Below are positions 52,408 through 62,670 of a stretch of DNA of 64,000 nt, piece after piece. The notes beneath the pieces are model-generated. The model was not told the DNA's origin. It did not search any database and saw nothing but the letters and a program-made list of their open reading frames with translations. Numbering within the stretch: the stretch's first letter is position 1; each line of letters opens with the position of its first letter. Origin of the DNA: Mycolicibacter terrae (lineage in GTDB: Bacteria; Actinomycetota; Actinomycetes; Mycobacteriales; Mycobacteriaceae); NCBI RefSeq assembly GCF_010727125.1, contig NZ_AP022564.1, positions 3,286,001-3,350,000 of the forward strand. Direction: 5' to 3'. Made by a program: the position numbers and the translations under genes.

Positions 52408-52443
52408 GTATAGCACTATACATATTTGTATAGGGGTATACAA
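52408..52443 (-). promoter_or_regulatory. Near-consensus promoter overlaid by two 14-bp palindromes
   Basis: On the minus strand: TTGTAT (52443-52438), 17 bp, TATAGT (52420-52415), then seven bases to the ATG. GTATAGCACTATAC (52408-52421) and GTATAGGGGTATAC (52428-52441) are palindromes of the same type, centres exactly 20 bp apart. The first covers the -10 and start site, the second overlaps the -35. This fits cooperative binding of a dimeric repressor on one DNA face, most simply the HTH protein itself. Confidence 0.75.
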
Positions 52444-52552
52444 GTCCGCGTCGAGGAGCTGGTGGTCGGGGTATTTCAGCAAACCGGGGCCGGGCCCGCA
52501 TCAACCGCTAGCTCCGCCAGAGAAGCATGTTGCGCGACAACGCTTCCTAGCT

Positions 52553-52580
52553 GGGTCAGTGCGCGAAATGCCGCGCCCCG
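52553..52580. repeat. att-like direct repeat, purH copy
   Basis: 28 bp containing the last purH codons and its stop (TGA at 52558-52556). It matches 51711-51738 with one mismatch at position 22. The gene end is intact at this copy. Confidence 0.75.
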
Positions 52581-54133
52581 GTCAGGTACAGCGTGATCCC
52601 GGCCTCGGTGGCCGCCGCGGTCACCTCGTCGTCGCGGACCGAGCCGCCCGGGTGCACGATCGCCTTCACCCCGGCCGCGGTCAGCGTCTGCAGCCCGTCG
52701 GGGAACGGGAAGAACGCGTCGGAGGCCGCCACCGCGCCGGCCACCCGCTCACCGCCGCGTTCGACGGCCAAGCGGGCCGCGTCGACGCGGTTGACCTGGC
52801 CCATCCCCACGCCGATCGTGGCGCCGTTGCTTGCGACCACGATCGCGTTCGACTTGACCGCGCGGCAGGCCCGCCAGGCGAAGGCCAGATCGGCCAGCGT
52901 GGCCGGGTCGGCCGGTGATCCGGTGGCCAGCGTCCAGTTCGCCGGGTCGTCGCCGTCGGCGTCGAGGCCGTCACGGCTCTGCATCAACATTCCTCCGCTG
53001 ACCTGACGCCACTCGGTGCCGCCACGCAGCGGTTCGGAGGCCACCAGCACTCGAATGTTCTTCTTGCGCGCCAAGATCTCGACGGCACCGGGCTCGTAGG
53101 CGGGCGCGACGATGACCTCGGTGAAGATGGTGCTGACGAACTCCGCCATCTCGACGCTGACCTCGGTGTTCGCCGCGATCACCCCACCGAAGGCGCTCAG
53201 CGGATCGCATTCGTGGGCTTTGCGGTGGGCGTCGGCCACCGAAGTCGACGAGACCGCGATCCCGCACGGGTTGGCGTGCTTGATGATCGCCACGCAGATC
53301 TCTTCGTGATCGAAGGCCGCCCGCCACGCGGCGTCCGCGTCGGTGAAGTTGTTGTAGGACATCTCTTTTCCGTGCAGCTGATCTGCTTGAGCCAGGCCCG
53401 GCCAGGCGGCGGCGTCACAGTAGAGTGCGGCCTGTTGGTGCGGGTTCTCGCCGTAGCGCAGCTGCGCCGTCCGCCGGTAGGTGCGCCCGAACCACTCCGG
53501 CATCGCCTGACGCGGTTCTCCGGCCCGTTCGAAGGGCGCCAACGTCGACGACATCCACCCGGCGACCGCGACGTCGTATTCGGCGGTGTGCCGAAACGCC
53601 AGTGCCGCCAGGCGTTTGCGTTCATCGAGGGTGAACCCTCCGGCGTTGACCGCGGCCAGCACGCCGTCGTAACCGAGCGGGTCGACCACCACGGCGACGC
53701 TGGGGTGGTTCTTGGCGGCCGCCCGGATCATCGACGGCCCACCGATGTCGATCTGCTCGACGCATTCATCGATGCCGGCGCCGGAGTCCACGGTCTCGCT
53801 GAACGGGTAGAGGTTGACCACCACCAGCTCGAAGGGCGCGATGTCCAGTTCGTCGAGCGCCGCAGCATGCTCGGATTTGCGCAGGTCTGCCAGCAGCCCG
53901 GCGTGCACCCGCGGGTGCAAGGTCTTGACCCGGCCGTCGAGCACCTCCGGGAAGCCGGTCAGCTGCTCCACCGGCGTCACCGGAATACCTTTGGCGGCAA
54001 TCGTTTTCGCAGTGGATCCGGTGGAGACGATGTCCACGCCGGCGGCATGCAGGCCGGCCGCCAGATCGACCAGGCCGGTCTTGTCGTAGACGCTGATCAA
54101 CGCCCGACGAATCGTTCGCTTGCCGTCGGTCAT
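52556..54133 (-). CDS. purH: Bifunctional AICAR transformylase / IMP cyclohydrolase
   Basis: 525 residues, full length. N-terminal IMP cyclohydrolase ([20 protein letters not shown]) and C-terminal AICAR transformylase with the KHANPCGIA motif and [13 protein letters not shown]. It performs the last two steps of IMP synthesis. Start overlaps the purN stop by four bases. Its 3' end is duplicated 842 bp downstream. Confidence 0.97.
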   Translation of the reverse strand: MTDGKRTIRRALISVYDKTGLVDLAAGLHAAGVDIVSTGSTAKTIAAKGIPVTPVEQLTGFPEVLDGRVKTLHPRVHAGLLADLRKSEHAAALDELDIAPFELVVVNLYPFSETVDSGAGIDECVEQIDIGGPSMIRAAAKNHPSVAVVVDPLGYDGVLAAVNAGGFTLDERKRLAALAFRHTAEYDVAVAGWMSSTLAPFERAGEPRQAMPEWFGRTYRRTAQLRYGENPHQQAALYCDAAAWPGLAQADQLHGKEMSYNNFTDADAAWRAAFDHEEICVAIIKHANPCGIAVSSTSVADAHRKAHECDPLSAFGGVIAANTEVSVEMAEFVSTIFTEVIVAPAYEPGAVEILARKKNIRVLVASEPLRGGTEWRQVSGGMLMQSRDGLDADGDDPANWTLATGSPADPATLADLAFAWRACRAVKSNAIVVASNGATIGVGMGQVNRVDAARLAVERGGERVAGAVAASDAFFPFPDGLQTLTAAGVKAIVHPGGSVRDDEVTAAATEAGITLYLTGARHFAH

Positions 54134-54756
54134 CCTATGGTCGCCTTTCGTCCGGTCCAGGTCACGCCGCCGGTCGCCAATGCGGCCAGCACGTCCACCA
54201 GGAGCTTGCGCTCCACTGTCTTGATGCGTTCATGCAGGGTGCCTTCGTCGTCGTCGTCGAGGACGGCGACCGGTTCCTGGGCCAGCACCGGACCGGTGTC
54301 GGTACCGGCGTCCACCAGATGCACGGTGCAGCCGGTGACCTTCACCCCGTAGGCCAGGGCCTCGGGTACCGCATGCGCGCCCGGGAAGGCGGGCAGCAGC
54401 GCCGGGTGGGTGTTGACGGTGCGTCCCAGAAACCGGGTGAGAAACTCCGATCCCAGAATTTTCATGAAACCGGCCGAGACCACCAGGTCCGGCGCGTGCG
54501 CTTCGGTGGCCTCCGCTAGGGCGCGATCCCAGGCCGCCCTGTCGGAATAGTCGGCCATCCGCACGGTGAACACCGGCAAGCCCGCCGATTCGGCGATCTG
54601 CACCGCCCGGCAGTCCCGATCGGTGCCGACGGCCACCACCCGCGCGGGGTAGTCGCCCACCGCCGCGGCCAGCAGCGACTCGAGCAGCGATCCGGTCCCC
54701 GACGCCAGTACCACCACCCGGGCCGGGATGCTGGGGGCCACGTGGATCGGTTGCAC
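54130..54756 (-). CDS. purN: Phosphoribosylglycinamide formyltransferase
   Basis: 208 residues. [16 protein letters not shown] at the N-terminus and the catalytic region [16 protein letters not shown] plus [11 protein letters not shown], giving the Asn, His and Asp of PurN. The first loop reads SGTGSLLES, a small variation on the common SGSGSNLQ. TAGGCT (54769-54764) lies seven bases before GTG 54756, so leaderless translation is likely. It is the first gene of the purN-purH operon. Confidence 0.95.
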   Translation of the reverse strand: MQPIHVAPSIPARVVVLASGTGSLLESLLAAAVGDYPARVVAVGTDRDCRAVQIAESAGLPVFTVRMADYSDRAAWDRALAEATEAHAPDLVVSAGFMKILGSEFLTRFLGRTVNTHPALLPAFPGAHAVPEALAYGVKVTGCTVHLVDAGTDTGPVLAQEPVAVLDDDDEGTLHERIKTVERKLLVDVLAALATGGVTWTGRKATIG

Positions 54757-54790
54757 GTCAAGGAGCCTAGCGTGCAGGGACGCCGGGCAA

Positions 54791-55246
54791 TCAGGCCTGC
54801 TTCCGGCCTCCGTCTCGGACGATCCTGAGCGCGGTCGCCACGCCGTCTGTCCAGATTTCGGCCTTGTCCCACATCACGTCGGGGTGGCCGGCCGGGTGAA
54901 TGCCCTGGCTGATCTTGTCGACCCGCCGGCACGCGAGGTCCTGGAAGTCTCGGTCGTCCAGCTCGGGGAACTCCTCGTATTCGCTGCAGAGTTCGGCGCT
55001 TTCCAGCCGTTCGTAAAGCGCTTCGGCCAGCGCGCTGGACAAGCCGATCGATGTCTTCTCCTCGGACATCTGAAGCCCGACCACGACGCCGTCCAGCCAG
55101 ATCGTCGCCATGACATCGAGAATCGGCTCGTGGCCGGGCGGCAGCACCAGCTGGGCCAGCTTCTCGACACGCATGCCCGCCAGCCGATGCAGATTTCGCG
55201 CGCGGGGTCTGACGTTGTCGCTGGCGACGTCCGTGCCCACAGTCAT
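54791..55246 (-). CDS. Conserved hypothetical protein
   Basis: 151 residues, soluble, no signal peptide. It seems made of two related halves: RVEKLAQLVLPPGHEPILDVMATIWLDGVVVGL and RVDKISQGIHPAGHPDVMWDKAEIWTDGVATAL, i.e. an internal duplication separated by about 70 residues. I do not recognise a family. ATG 55246 is used; GTG 55240 has a better-spaced AGGTGG ribosome site and may be the true start. It lies between perM and purN on the same strand. Confidence 0.7.
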   Translation of the reverse strand: MTVGTDVASDNVRPRARNLHRLAGMRVEKLAQLVLPPGHEPILDVMATIWLDGVVVGLQMSEEKTSIGLSSALAEALYERLESAELCSEYEEFPELDDRDFQDLACRRVDKISQGIHPAGHPDVMWDKAEIWTDGVATALRIVRDGGRKQA

Positions 55247-55320
55247 GCCACCTATGCGACCAGGACTGCACGAGGAATATAAGGGACTGAAGTCCTCAAT
55301 TCAGCCGGTACGGTCGCAGC

Positions 55321-56742
55321 CTAGCCGGGCCGGTTGAATCCGTCGTCGTCGGTGAACATCAGGTCTTCGGGGTCTTCGAGCGGCCCGGGCGGCTCGGTCG
55401 GTGCGTGCGGCTCGGACGCCCGTGGCGGGTCGGGTTCGGGCGTCCAGCTCAGCTCGCCGCCCTCGATGACCTCGTCGGGTTCGAAGAGCTCGTCGGGCTC
55501 GAAGAGCTGGCCGGGGTCTTGCACGTCGACCACCTCGGCCTGGGCGGGGACCGGTTCGGGCTCGCTGGGCGGAACCGGCGGCAGCATCGGCGGCATCCGG
55601 ACCGCCCCCCGGGTGACACCGCCGATCATCACGACCGTCAGCGCACCGATCGCGGCGAACCAGCAGAACACCGCCGGGCCGAAGGTGACCTGATCCACCC
55701 CGACGTCACCGAAGTTGCCCAGCCGCCCGCCGCCGGCGAAGCCGAGCAGCGCCATCGCCACTGCCGCCATGAACGCGGCGGTCAGCACCTTGGCCAGCGC
55801 GGGCAGCAGGGGCAGGGGCCGCCGCGCGCACTGCTGCCCGACGGCCACGCCCGAGGCGGCGCCGATGATCAGCAGGGCCACCCACACCGGGCCCAGTGGC
55901 GGGGTGGGCGCCGCGGCCAGGATCGGCAGCGCCGGGATGTCGCCCCCGAGCACGGTGAACGCGCTGAACAAGGCCGGCCCGATGTGCGCGCTCGATCCGA
56001 CGGCCATCGCTGCCGCGCCGACGAGGACGTTGGGCACATACAGCACCGCCAGCAGTGTCAGGCTGAGTTGGCCGAACAACGAATCGGTGATCGCGTACAG
56101 CTCGTGCATGGTCCCCCAGTGCAGGACCAGGGAGGCGACCGTCACGGCGCCGGCAAGCCCGCACAGGGCCAGCACGCCGGTGACCGCGGCGCGCACGGAC
56201 TCCGCCAGCCAATCCGGCAGCGACGTCTCGGCCAGCGCCCGCCGGCCCATCCGCAAGCCCACTCCGATCGCGGCGCCGATCGCATGCACGACGAACACGT
56301 GCGCGAAGGCGCTCAGGGCATGCGGGGTCTGCAGTTCGCTGATCACCGATGCCGCGTCGTGGATGACCGCCAGCGAGACCGCGGCGATCAACAGCGGGCC
56401 GCCCAGCGCCGAGGCCACGATCCAGCGGACGACGAACCAGGAGGTGCCCGCCGAGGTGGCCTGCGCGGTGGTCCGCGCGGTTCCGGCCACCATCAGCAGC
56501 ACCGGAAGCAGCGGCAGCACGCCCAGCTCTCGGCCGTCGATCGAGATCGGCACCTGGTGCACGCCCAGCCACATGCTGGCGATGGCACCCGAAGCCCCGG
56601 TCATGTCGCTGTTGGCGATCAGCAACTGCAGCAGCGTCACCGCTGCGATGAGGGTCAACGCCACGACGGACGGGCCGAACGCGACCCGCACCAGGTCACG
56701 CGTCGGGTTCGAACCTGGTTTGCCGTCGGTCACCGGTGTCAC
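55321..56742 (-). CDS. perM: PerM-like integral membrane protein (DUF6350)
   Basis: 473 residues with about ten membrane helices ([25 protein letters not shown] to the helix [21 protein letters not shown]), then an acidic proline-rich cytoplasmic tail with [12 protein letters not shown] repeats. It matches Rv0955 (PerM), needed in M. tuberculosis for cell division in low magnesium and acid by stabilising FtsB. It precedes purN-purH as in M. tuberculosis order. GTG start. Confidence 0.88.
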   Translation of the reverse strand: MTPVTDGKPGSNPTRDLVRVAFGPSVVALTLIAAVTLLQLLIANSDMTGASGAIASMWLGVHQVPISIDGRELGVLPLLPVLLMVAGTARTTAQATSAGTSWFVVRWIVASALGGPLLIAAVSLAVIHDAASVISELQTPHALSAFAHVFVVHAIGAAIGVGLRMGRRALAETSLPDWLAESVRAAVTGVLALCGLAGAVTVASLVLHWGTMHELYAITDSLFGQLSLTLLAVLYVPNVLVGAAAMAVGSSAHIGPALFSAFTVLGGDIPALPILAAAPTPPLGPVWVALLIIGAASGVAVGQQCARRPLPLLPALAKVLTAAFMAAVAMALLGFAGGGRLGNFGDVGVDQVTFGPAVFCWFAAIGALTVVMIGGVTRGAVRMPPMLPPVPPSEPEPVPAQAEVVDVQDPGQLFEPDELFEPDEVIEGGELSWTPEPDPPRASEPHAPTEPPGPLEDPEDLMFTDDDGFNRPG

Positions 56743-56778
56743 GCTGCGAGCACGTTCAACTCGGCGCGCGGGCGCGGG

Positions 56779-57675
56779 TTAGGTCTGCGCCGGCCCCGAC
56801 GGGGCGGAGCCGCCCTGCGACTGCTGGCCGCCGGTCGAGCTCTGGCCCTGACCGGATCCGCCCTGGCCACCCGTCGAAGAACCACCCGGACCGCCCGTCG
56901 AGGATGCGCCCGAACCGCCGGCCTGCGGCTGCCCGAAACTGGGGAATCCGGTCGGCGGTGTGGGCGGGCCCTGCTGCGCCGACTGCGCCTGCTGGGGACC
57001 GGAGTTGAATCCGCCGGTGGAAGGCCCCGACTGGGCGCCGAAGGCTCCACTGGACGGGTAACTGCCGTACGACGGGTATCCCGACTGCTGCTGTTGGCCC
57101 TGGTGGCCATAACCCTGCTGACCCGGCTGGCCGTAGTAGTTGCCCCCCGGCGGCAACCCGTACTGCGCGTAGGGGTCGTACTTGGGGCGCGGGGCCGGCG
57201 CGGTGACCACTCCGGCCTCCAGCAGCAACGACCCGATCGCAGCGGCGGCCTGCAGGATGCTGAAGGTCAGCACCAGCCACAACCCCCAGCCGATCGTGTA
57301 GTTGTCACCGGACTCGGCGATCGTCGAAATCGCCAGCAGCGCCCCCAGCGAGGCGACCACGGCGATCACCGCGGTGTAGAGCTTGGTCTTGGGCAGCAGG
57401 CTCACCCCGGCCAGCAGCGCGGCCAGCAGCGCCAGCGGAACCGTGTGGCCGGCGTCGCTGAGGATCAGCGGGTACTCGCCGTCGGTGACGGTCACGATCG
57501 GACCGAAATTCGCCAAGTAGACACCGAAACCCAGCACCACCACCACGATCTGCAAATACAGCGGCAACTTGCTCTCGACATCGCTGGCCGACTTGGCGAA
57601 CGACGGGGTCGATGGTCCGTAGGAGCCTGGTGGCTGGGAAGGCTGGAAGCCGGGGTTCCCGGGCGAGTAGGTCAT
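56779..57675 (-). CDS. Rv0954-like membrane protein with Gln/Gly/Ser-rich tail
   Basis: 298 residues. Four membrane helices (about 40-60, 75-95, 98-118, 125-150) and a long C-terminal low-complexity tail rich in Q, G, P and S ([20 protein letters not shown] and [15 protein letters not shown]). It corresponds to Rv0954, described as part of the mycobacterial divisome neighbourhood. ATG 57675 chosen since upstream residues are charged and lack a ribosome site. Confidence 0.8.
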   Translation of the reverse strand: MTYSPGNPGFQPSQPPGSYGPSTPSFAKSASDVESKLPLYLQIVVVVLGFGVYLANFGPIVTVTDGEYPLILSDAGHTVPLALLAALLAGVSLLPKTKLYTAVIAVVASLGALLAISTIAESGDNYTIGWGLWLVLTFSILQAAAAIGSLLLEAGVVTAPAPRPKYDPYAQYGLPPGGNYYGQPGQQGYGHQGQQQQSGYPSYGSYPSSGAFGAQSGPSTGGFNSGPQQAQSAQQGPPTPPTGFPSFGQPQAGGSGASSTGGPGGSSTGGQGGSGQGQSSTGGQQSQGGSAPSGPAQT

Positions 57676-57808
57676 GACCTCTCCTGTGCTTGGGGGCAGG
57701 TGCGGGTGGGCGGTGCGGCGCGGTTCGTTGATCCACGCTAGCGCACTCGCGGCCGGAGCCGGTGGGTCAGCGCCGCGCCGGACGGGACCCCCCGTTTGCC
57801 CACCGAAC

Positions 57809-57822
57809 AGGAACACGTTCTA
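57809..57822 (+). promoter_or_regulatory. KstR-type operator upstream of the LLM enzyme
   Basis: AGGAACACGTTCTA matches the KstR consensus TAGAACnnGTTCTA at all but the first two bases. It lies ten bases upstream of the start ATG 57832, where it would overlap the promoter. This places the downstream gene in the cholesterol/lipid regulon. Confidence 0.65.
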
Positions 57823-57831
57823 ATCACGGAT

Positions 57832-58677
57832 ATGGATTACGGGCTTGTGTTGTTCACCAGTGACCGCGGTATCGCTCCGGCGGCGGCGGCCAAACTCGCT
57901 GATGATCACGGCTTCACCACTTTCTATGTGCCCGAGCACACTCATATTCCGGTGAAGCGGCAGGCTGCGCATCCGACGACCGGGGATGAGTCGCTGCCCG
58001 ACGACCGCTATATGCGCACGCTGGATCCGTGGGTGAGTCTGGGGGCCGCATCCGCGGTGACCTCGCGGGTGCGGTTGTCCACCGCGGTGGCGTTGCCGGT
58101 CGAGCATGATCCGATCACGCTGGCCAAATCGATCGCCACCCTTGATCACCTCTCCGGTGGGCGGGTCAGCCTGGGCGTCGGCTTCGGCTGGAACACCGAT
58201 GAGCTGGCCGATCACGGGGTGCCGCCGGGGCGGCGGCGCACCATGCTGCGCGAGTATCTGGAGGCGATGCGGGCACTGTGGACCCAAGAGGAAGCCTGTT
58301 TCGAGGGTGAGTTCGTCAACTTCGGGCCGAGCTGGGCGTGGCCCAAGCCGGTGCAGGCGCACATCCCGGTGCTCGTGGGTGCGGCCGGCACCGAGAAGAA
58401 CTTCAAGTGGATCGCCCGCAGTGCTGATGGCTGGATCACCACGCCGCGTGACTTCGACATCGACGAACCGGTCAAGCTGCTGCAGGACACCTGGGCGGCC
58501 GCCGGGCGCGACGGGGCGCCGCAGATCGTGGCGCTGGACTTCAAGCCGATACCCGAGAAGCTGGCCCACTGGGCCGACATCGGTGTCACCGAGGCGCTGT
58601 TCGGCCTGCCCGACAAGCCCGAAGACGAAGTCGCCGCCTATGTCGAACGCCTGGCCGGAAAGCTCGGCCTGTCCTAG
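57832..58677 (+). CDS. F420-dependent LLM-class oxidoreductase (Rv0953c-like)
   Basis: 281 residues, luciferase-like TIM barrel. GLVLFTSDRGIAPAAAAKLA, VPEHTHIPV, and RVSLGVGFGWNTDELADHGV with FKWIARSADGWITTP are typical of the F420-dependent group. It would oxidise or reduce a lipid or sterol-derived substrate with F420. The KstR-type site just upstream supports a place in sterol metabolism. It converges with the thiolase-like gene. Confidence 0.9.
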   Translation: MDYGLVLFTSDRGIAPAAAAKLADDHGFTTFYVPEHTHIPVKRQAAHPTTGDESLPDDRYMRTLDPWVSLGAASAVTSRVRLSTAVALPVEHDPITLAKSIATLDHLSGGRVSLGVGFGWNTDELADHGVPPGRRRTMLREYLEAMRALWTQEEACFEGEFVNFGPSWAWPKPVQAHIPVLVGAAGTEKNFKWIARSADGWITTPRDFDIDEPVKLLQDTWAAAGRDGAPQIVALDFKPIPEKLAHWADIGVTEALFGLPDKPEDEVAAYVERLAGKLGLS

Positions 58678-58698
58678 CGCGAGAAGCGGGCGGGTCGC

Positions 58699-60231
58699 TC
58701 AGCGCAACGAGCAGCGGTTGCCGTAGTCCAAGGCGCGCACCGTGATCGGCGTCCCCAACGGCTCACCGTCGGACAACAGCGCCACCAGATCGTCGTCCTC
58801 GGTGGTCGCCAGGAACCGGCTGCCGTCGGCGTCGAGCCGGCCGATGATGATCCCGGTCCGGGTCTCCCAGTCGTAGCGGACGCTGTAGGTCTCGATCGTC
58901 GCCGGGCCCTCGGCACTCTCGGTGACGGCCACGGCTGCGCCGCCGTCGATCAGAGCCTGACGTTCGGCGCTGCGATCCGGTGTCCACGGGACCGGGGCGG
59001 TCGAGTACACCCCCACCGAGTATTTGCTCATCATGCCGCCGTTGGCGCCGACGAACGCGAATTGCCCTGGGGCACTGCGGGCCGCCGCCACCGCCTCGGC
59101 GATGGCATGCATCGAGTAGTTGTTGCCGGCGCCGCCGAAGAACGGCAACCCGCCGGTCATGGTCAGGCCGCGCGGGTCGTCGGCGGCCAGGCCGAAGGCC
59201 TCGCAGATGTTGAACACCGGCACCGGAAAGCAGCTGTAGAGATCCATTGCGGCGACGTCGTCGAAGCCGATCCCGGCCATCGCGAGCGCCTCGGTGGTCG
59301 CGGCCACCGCAGCCGGGTAGGCGCCCAGGTCGGGGCGTTCGAGCAGGCGCTGCTCACGCATGTCGGCGTGCCCGTGTAGATACACCCAGCGGTCTTCGGG
59401 CACACCCAGGCGCCGGGCCGCCTCGACCGACATCACCAGTGCCGCGGCACCCTGGTTGACCTGGTCGCGGGCCACCAGCAGCCGCGGGTAGGGGTCGCAG
59501 ATCATCCGGTTGGCGGTGCTGATCGTGATCAGCTCATCGACCGAGCGCTCCACCGGCGAGGCCGAGAACGGGTTCTTCGCGGCGATCTTGGTCATCGGGG
59601 CGAACAGTTCCCCCATGGCCTGCAGATAGTCGGCCGGGCTCAGACCCAGGCGGGCCCGCCGGGCGTTCTCCAGCAGGCCGTATTGCACTGCCGCGCCGGT
59701 GAGTCCGTGGATGACGGTGTAGTGCTCGACGAACTCCTCCAGGCCGTAGCCCCGGTCTTCGAGCTGCCCGTCGATGGTCTCGCTGAAATCGGGCTTGTCT
59801 TCGGCTTTGGCGAAGTGACGCAGCGTCGAGGTCGCGTCGGATCCGCACAGCAGCACCACGTCGGCGGCGCCGGCCACGATCTCACCGGCGAATTCGCTGA
59901 GCAGCTTCTGCGGCCCTTGGCCGCCCACCTTGTCCAGCACGGCCCGAGCCGGGTCGGCACCGATCAGGCGGGCCACCGAGCGCGGGAAGTTGTTCGACTT
60001 GCCCAGGGGCGCTGGAGCTTTGGGGATCGAGTTCTCGAACGCCCGGGTGGCCACCACCGCATCGATGGCTTGCGCAATCTGCTCGGCGACCGCGCCGGTG
60101 TCGGCCAGGGCGGCTTGCGCGGCGGCGGCGGCCAACGCGACCGGCGACATGACGCGATAGTCGGCGTCGTCGATGCGTTCGGCGGATTGCCCGACGCCGA
60201 CGACGACGGGCGTGCGTGGATCGATGCTCAT
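58699..60231 (-). CDS. Thiolase-like protein type 1 (acetyl-CoA acetyltransferase-like)
   Basis: 510 residues, about 100 longer than classic thiolases. N-terminal domain DPRTPVVVGVGQSAERIDD, LLCGSDATSTL in the nucleophile-cysteine position (the usual CxS is not clear), GGLPFFGGAGNNYSMHA in the C-terminal half, and an extra C-terminal domain from about 420 (TYSVRYDWETRTGIIIGRL) like the OB-like domain of mycobacterial TLP1. Function in lipid or steroid CoA metabolism is probable; the reaction may not be thiolysis. Confidence 0.82.
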   Translation of the reverse strand: MSIDPRTPVVVGVGQSAERIDDADYRVMSPVALAAAAAQAALADTGAVAEQIAQAIDAVVATRAFENSIPKAPAPLGKSNNFPRSVARLIGADPARAVLDKVGGQGPQKLLSEFAGEIVAGAADVVLLCGSDATSTLRHFAKAEDKPDFSETIDGQLEDRGYGLEEFVEHYTVIHGLTGAAVQYGLLENARRARLGLSPADYLQAMGELFAPMTKIAAKNPFSASPVERSVDELITISTANRMICDPYPRLLVARDQVNQGAAALVMSVEAARRLGVPEDRWVYLHGHADMREQRLLERPDLGAYPAAVAATTEALAMAGIGFDDVAAMDLYSCFPVPVFNICEAFGLAADDPRGLTMTGGLPFFGGAGNNYSMHAIAEAVAAARSAPGQFAFVGANGGMMSKYSVGVYSTAPVPWTPDRSAERQALIDGGAAVAVTESAEGPATIETYSVRYDWETRTGIIIGRLDADGSRFLATTEDDDLVALLSDGEPLGTPITVRALDYGNRCSLR

Positions 60232-60248
60232 GTACTCACCCCTTTATG

Positions 60249-60308
60249 GCGAGCAGACGCAGAATCGCGCTGCAAGCACCGCTTGCGTGCGATTCTGCGT
60301 CTGCTCGC
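60249..60308. terminator. 20-bp perfect inverted repeat between sucD and the thiolase-like gene
   Basis: Arms 60249-60268 and 60289-60308 are exact reverse complements (GCGAGCAGACGCAGAATCGC) with a 20-nt loop. It lies 12 bases after the sucD stop. No T-run follows on the minus strand. It may end sucCD transcription or be part of a dispersed palindrome family. Confidence 0.5.
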
Positions 60309-60320
60309 GCCAAGAAACTG

Positions 60321-61223
<903 letters not shown>

Positions 61224-61225
61224 GC

Positions 61226-62401
61226 TTATGCGTCCTTTCCGGCGTGCGCCAGCTCGGCGGCCTTGTCGGCGGCCTCGTCCATGGTGTCGACGAGGGTCAC
61301 CAGCGGGTGGTTGGCCTCGGCCAGGATCGCCCGGCCCTCCTCGACGTTGTTGCCGTCGAGCCGAACCACCAGCGGCTTGGTCGCGGTGTCGCCGAGGATC
61401 TTCAGCGCAGCCACGATGCCGTTGGCCACCGCATCGCACGCGGTGATGCCGCCGAACACGTTGACGAAGACACTCTTGACCTGCTTGTCGCCCAGGATGA
61501 CGTCCAGGCCGGCGGCCATCACCTCCGCGGAGGCACCGCCGCCGATGTCGAGGAAGTTCGCCGGCTTCACGCCGCCGTGCTTCTCACCGGCGTAGGCGGT
61601 GACATCCAGTGTGGACATGACCAGACCGGCGCCGTTGCCGATGATGCCGACCTCGCCGTCGAGCTTGACGTAGTTCAGGTCGTGCTCTTTGGCCTTGAGT
61701 TCCAGGGGGTCGGTGGCGTCGATGTCGGCGAACTCGGCGTGGCCGGGCTGACGGAACTCGGCGTTACCGTCGAGGGTGACCTTGCCGTCCAGCGCCAGGA
61801 TCTGGTCATCGGGGGTGCGCACCAACGGGTTGACCTCCACCAGGGTGGCGTCCTCGGCGACGAAGACCTCCCAGAGCTTCTGGATGGTCACGGCCGCGGC
61901 GTCGAGCACCTCGGCGGGCAGGTGGCCCTGCTCGGCGATCGAGCGGGCGAACGCCAGGTCGACACCCTTGACGGCGTCGACGGGCACCTTGGCCAGCCGC
62001 TCCGGCTTGGTCGCGGCGACCTCTTCGATCTCCATTCCGCCCTCGACCGAGCACATGGCCAGGTAGGTGCGGTTGGAGCGGTCGAGCAGGAAGGAGATGT
62101 AGTACTCCTCGGCGATGTCACTGGCCTCGGCGACCAGCAGCTTCTTGACGATGTGGCCCTTGATGTCCAGGCCCAGGATGTTCTGCGCGTGAGTGAACGC
62201 GTCTTCAGGGGTGGCGGCGTATTTGACGCCACCGGCCTTGCCGCGGCCGCCCACTTTGACCTGGGCCTTGACCATCACGGGCCGGCCGATCTCGGTGGCG
62301 ATGTCCTTGGCGTCCTCAGCCGTGGTGGTTACTCGGCCCGGGGTGGTGGGCACGTTGTGCTTGGCGAACAGCTCCTTCGCCTGATACTCGAAAAGATCCA
62401 T
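61226..62401 (-). CDS. sucC: Succinyl-CoA synthetase beta subunit
   Basis: 391 residues with ATP-grasp domain: [22 protein letters not shown] start, [16 protein letters not shown], and [19 protein letters not shown]. First gene of sucCD; a CRP-type site lies about 150 bp upstream in the region shared with the divergent M23 peptidase gene. Confidence 0.97.
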   Translation of the reverse strand: MDLFEYQAKELFAKHNVPTTPGRVTTTAEDAKDIATEIGRPVMVKAQVKVGGRGKAGGVKYAATPEDAFTHAQNILGLDIKGHIVKKLLVAEASDIAEEYYISFLLDRSNRTYLAMCSVEGGMEIEEVAATKPERLAKVPVDAVKGVDLAFARSIAEQGHLPAEVLDAAAVTIQKLWEVFVAEDATLVEVNPLVRTPDDQILALDGKVTLDGNAEFRQPGHAEFADIDATDPLELKAKEHDLNYVKLDGEVGIIGNGAGLVMSTLDVTAYAGEKHGGVKPANFLDIGGGASAEVMAAGLDVILGDKQVKSVFVNVFGGITACDAVANGIVAALKILGDTATKPLVVRLDGNNVEEGRAILAEANHPLVTLVDTMDEAADKAAELAHAGKDA

Positions 62402-62544
62402 GGGCTCACTGTCTTATTACGGGTAGCCGGTAGGCCGGCACTGTCGGATTCAAGAGGATTTAACTCCCGAGGCACTGTATCGACCCCGCGGCGAGGTTCC
62501 GCCCTCCCATACCATCGCTGTGGCACATCTCACCGCCCGTAAAA

Positions 62545-62560
62545 CGTGATTAGTTTCACA
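62545..62560. promoter_or_regulatory. CRP-type site between sucC and the M23 peptidase gene
   Basis: CGTGATTAGTTTCACA matches TGTGA-N6-TCACA at nine of ten positions. It lies centrally in the 269-bp divergent region, about 145 bp from sucC and 110 bp from the peptidase start. cAMP-CRP could act on either gene. Confidence 0.65.
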
Positions 62561-62670
62561 TTTGCGTCCGGATTTGACCGATGGCTTGCCACCGGATGCG
62601 GAACTGGTTACCGTCACCGAGTCTAGGTCTTTATAACGTTCTGATTACGACCAGAGGATCTTCCAGGCTG

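Larger units (their letters stand above)
51711..52552. mobile_element. Candidate 842-bp integrated element at the purH 3' end
   Basis: The segment lies between two near-identical 28-bp copies of the purH terminus. It is visibly AT-richer than flanking DNA, mostly from 52080 to 52450. It carries two genes: a secreted CDGP-type protein and a small HTH protein. No integrase or transposase is inside, so if mobile it needs help or has decayed. An alternative is a short segmental duplication without mobility. Confidence 0.55.

Noticed and set aside
55405-57741. 778-codon open frame on the plus strand
   Set aside because: Antisense to perM and the Rv0954-like gene; composition is His/Arg/Gln-rich without domains.
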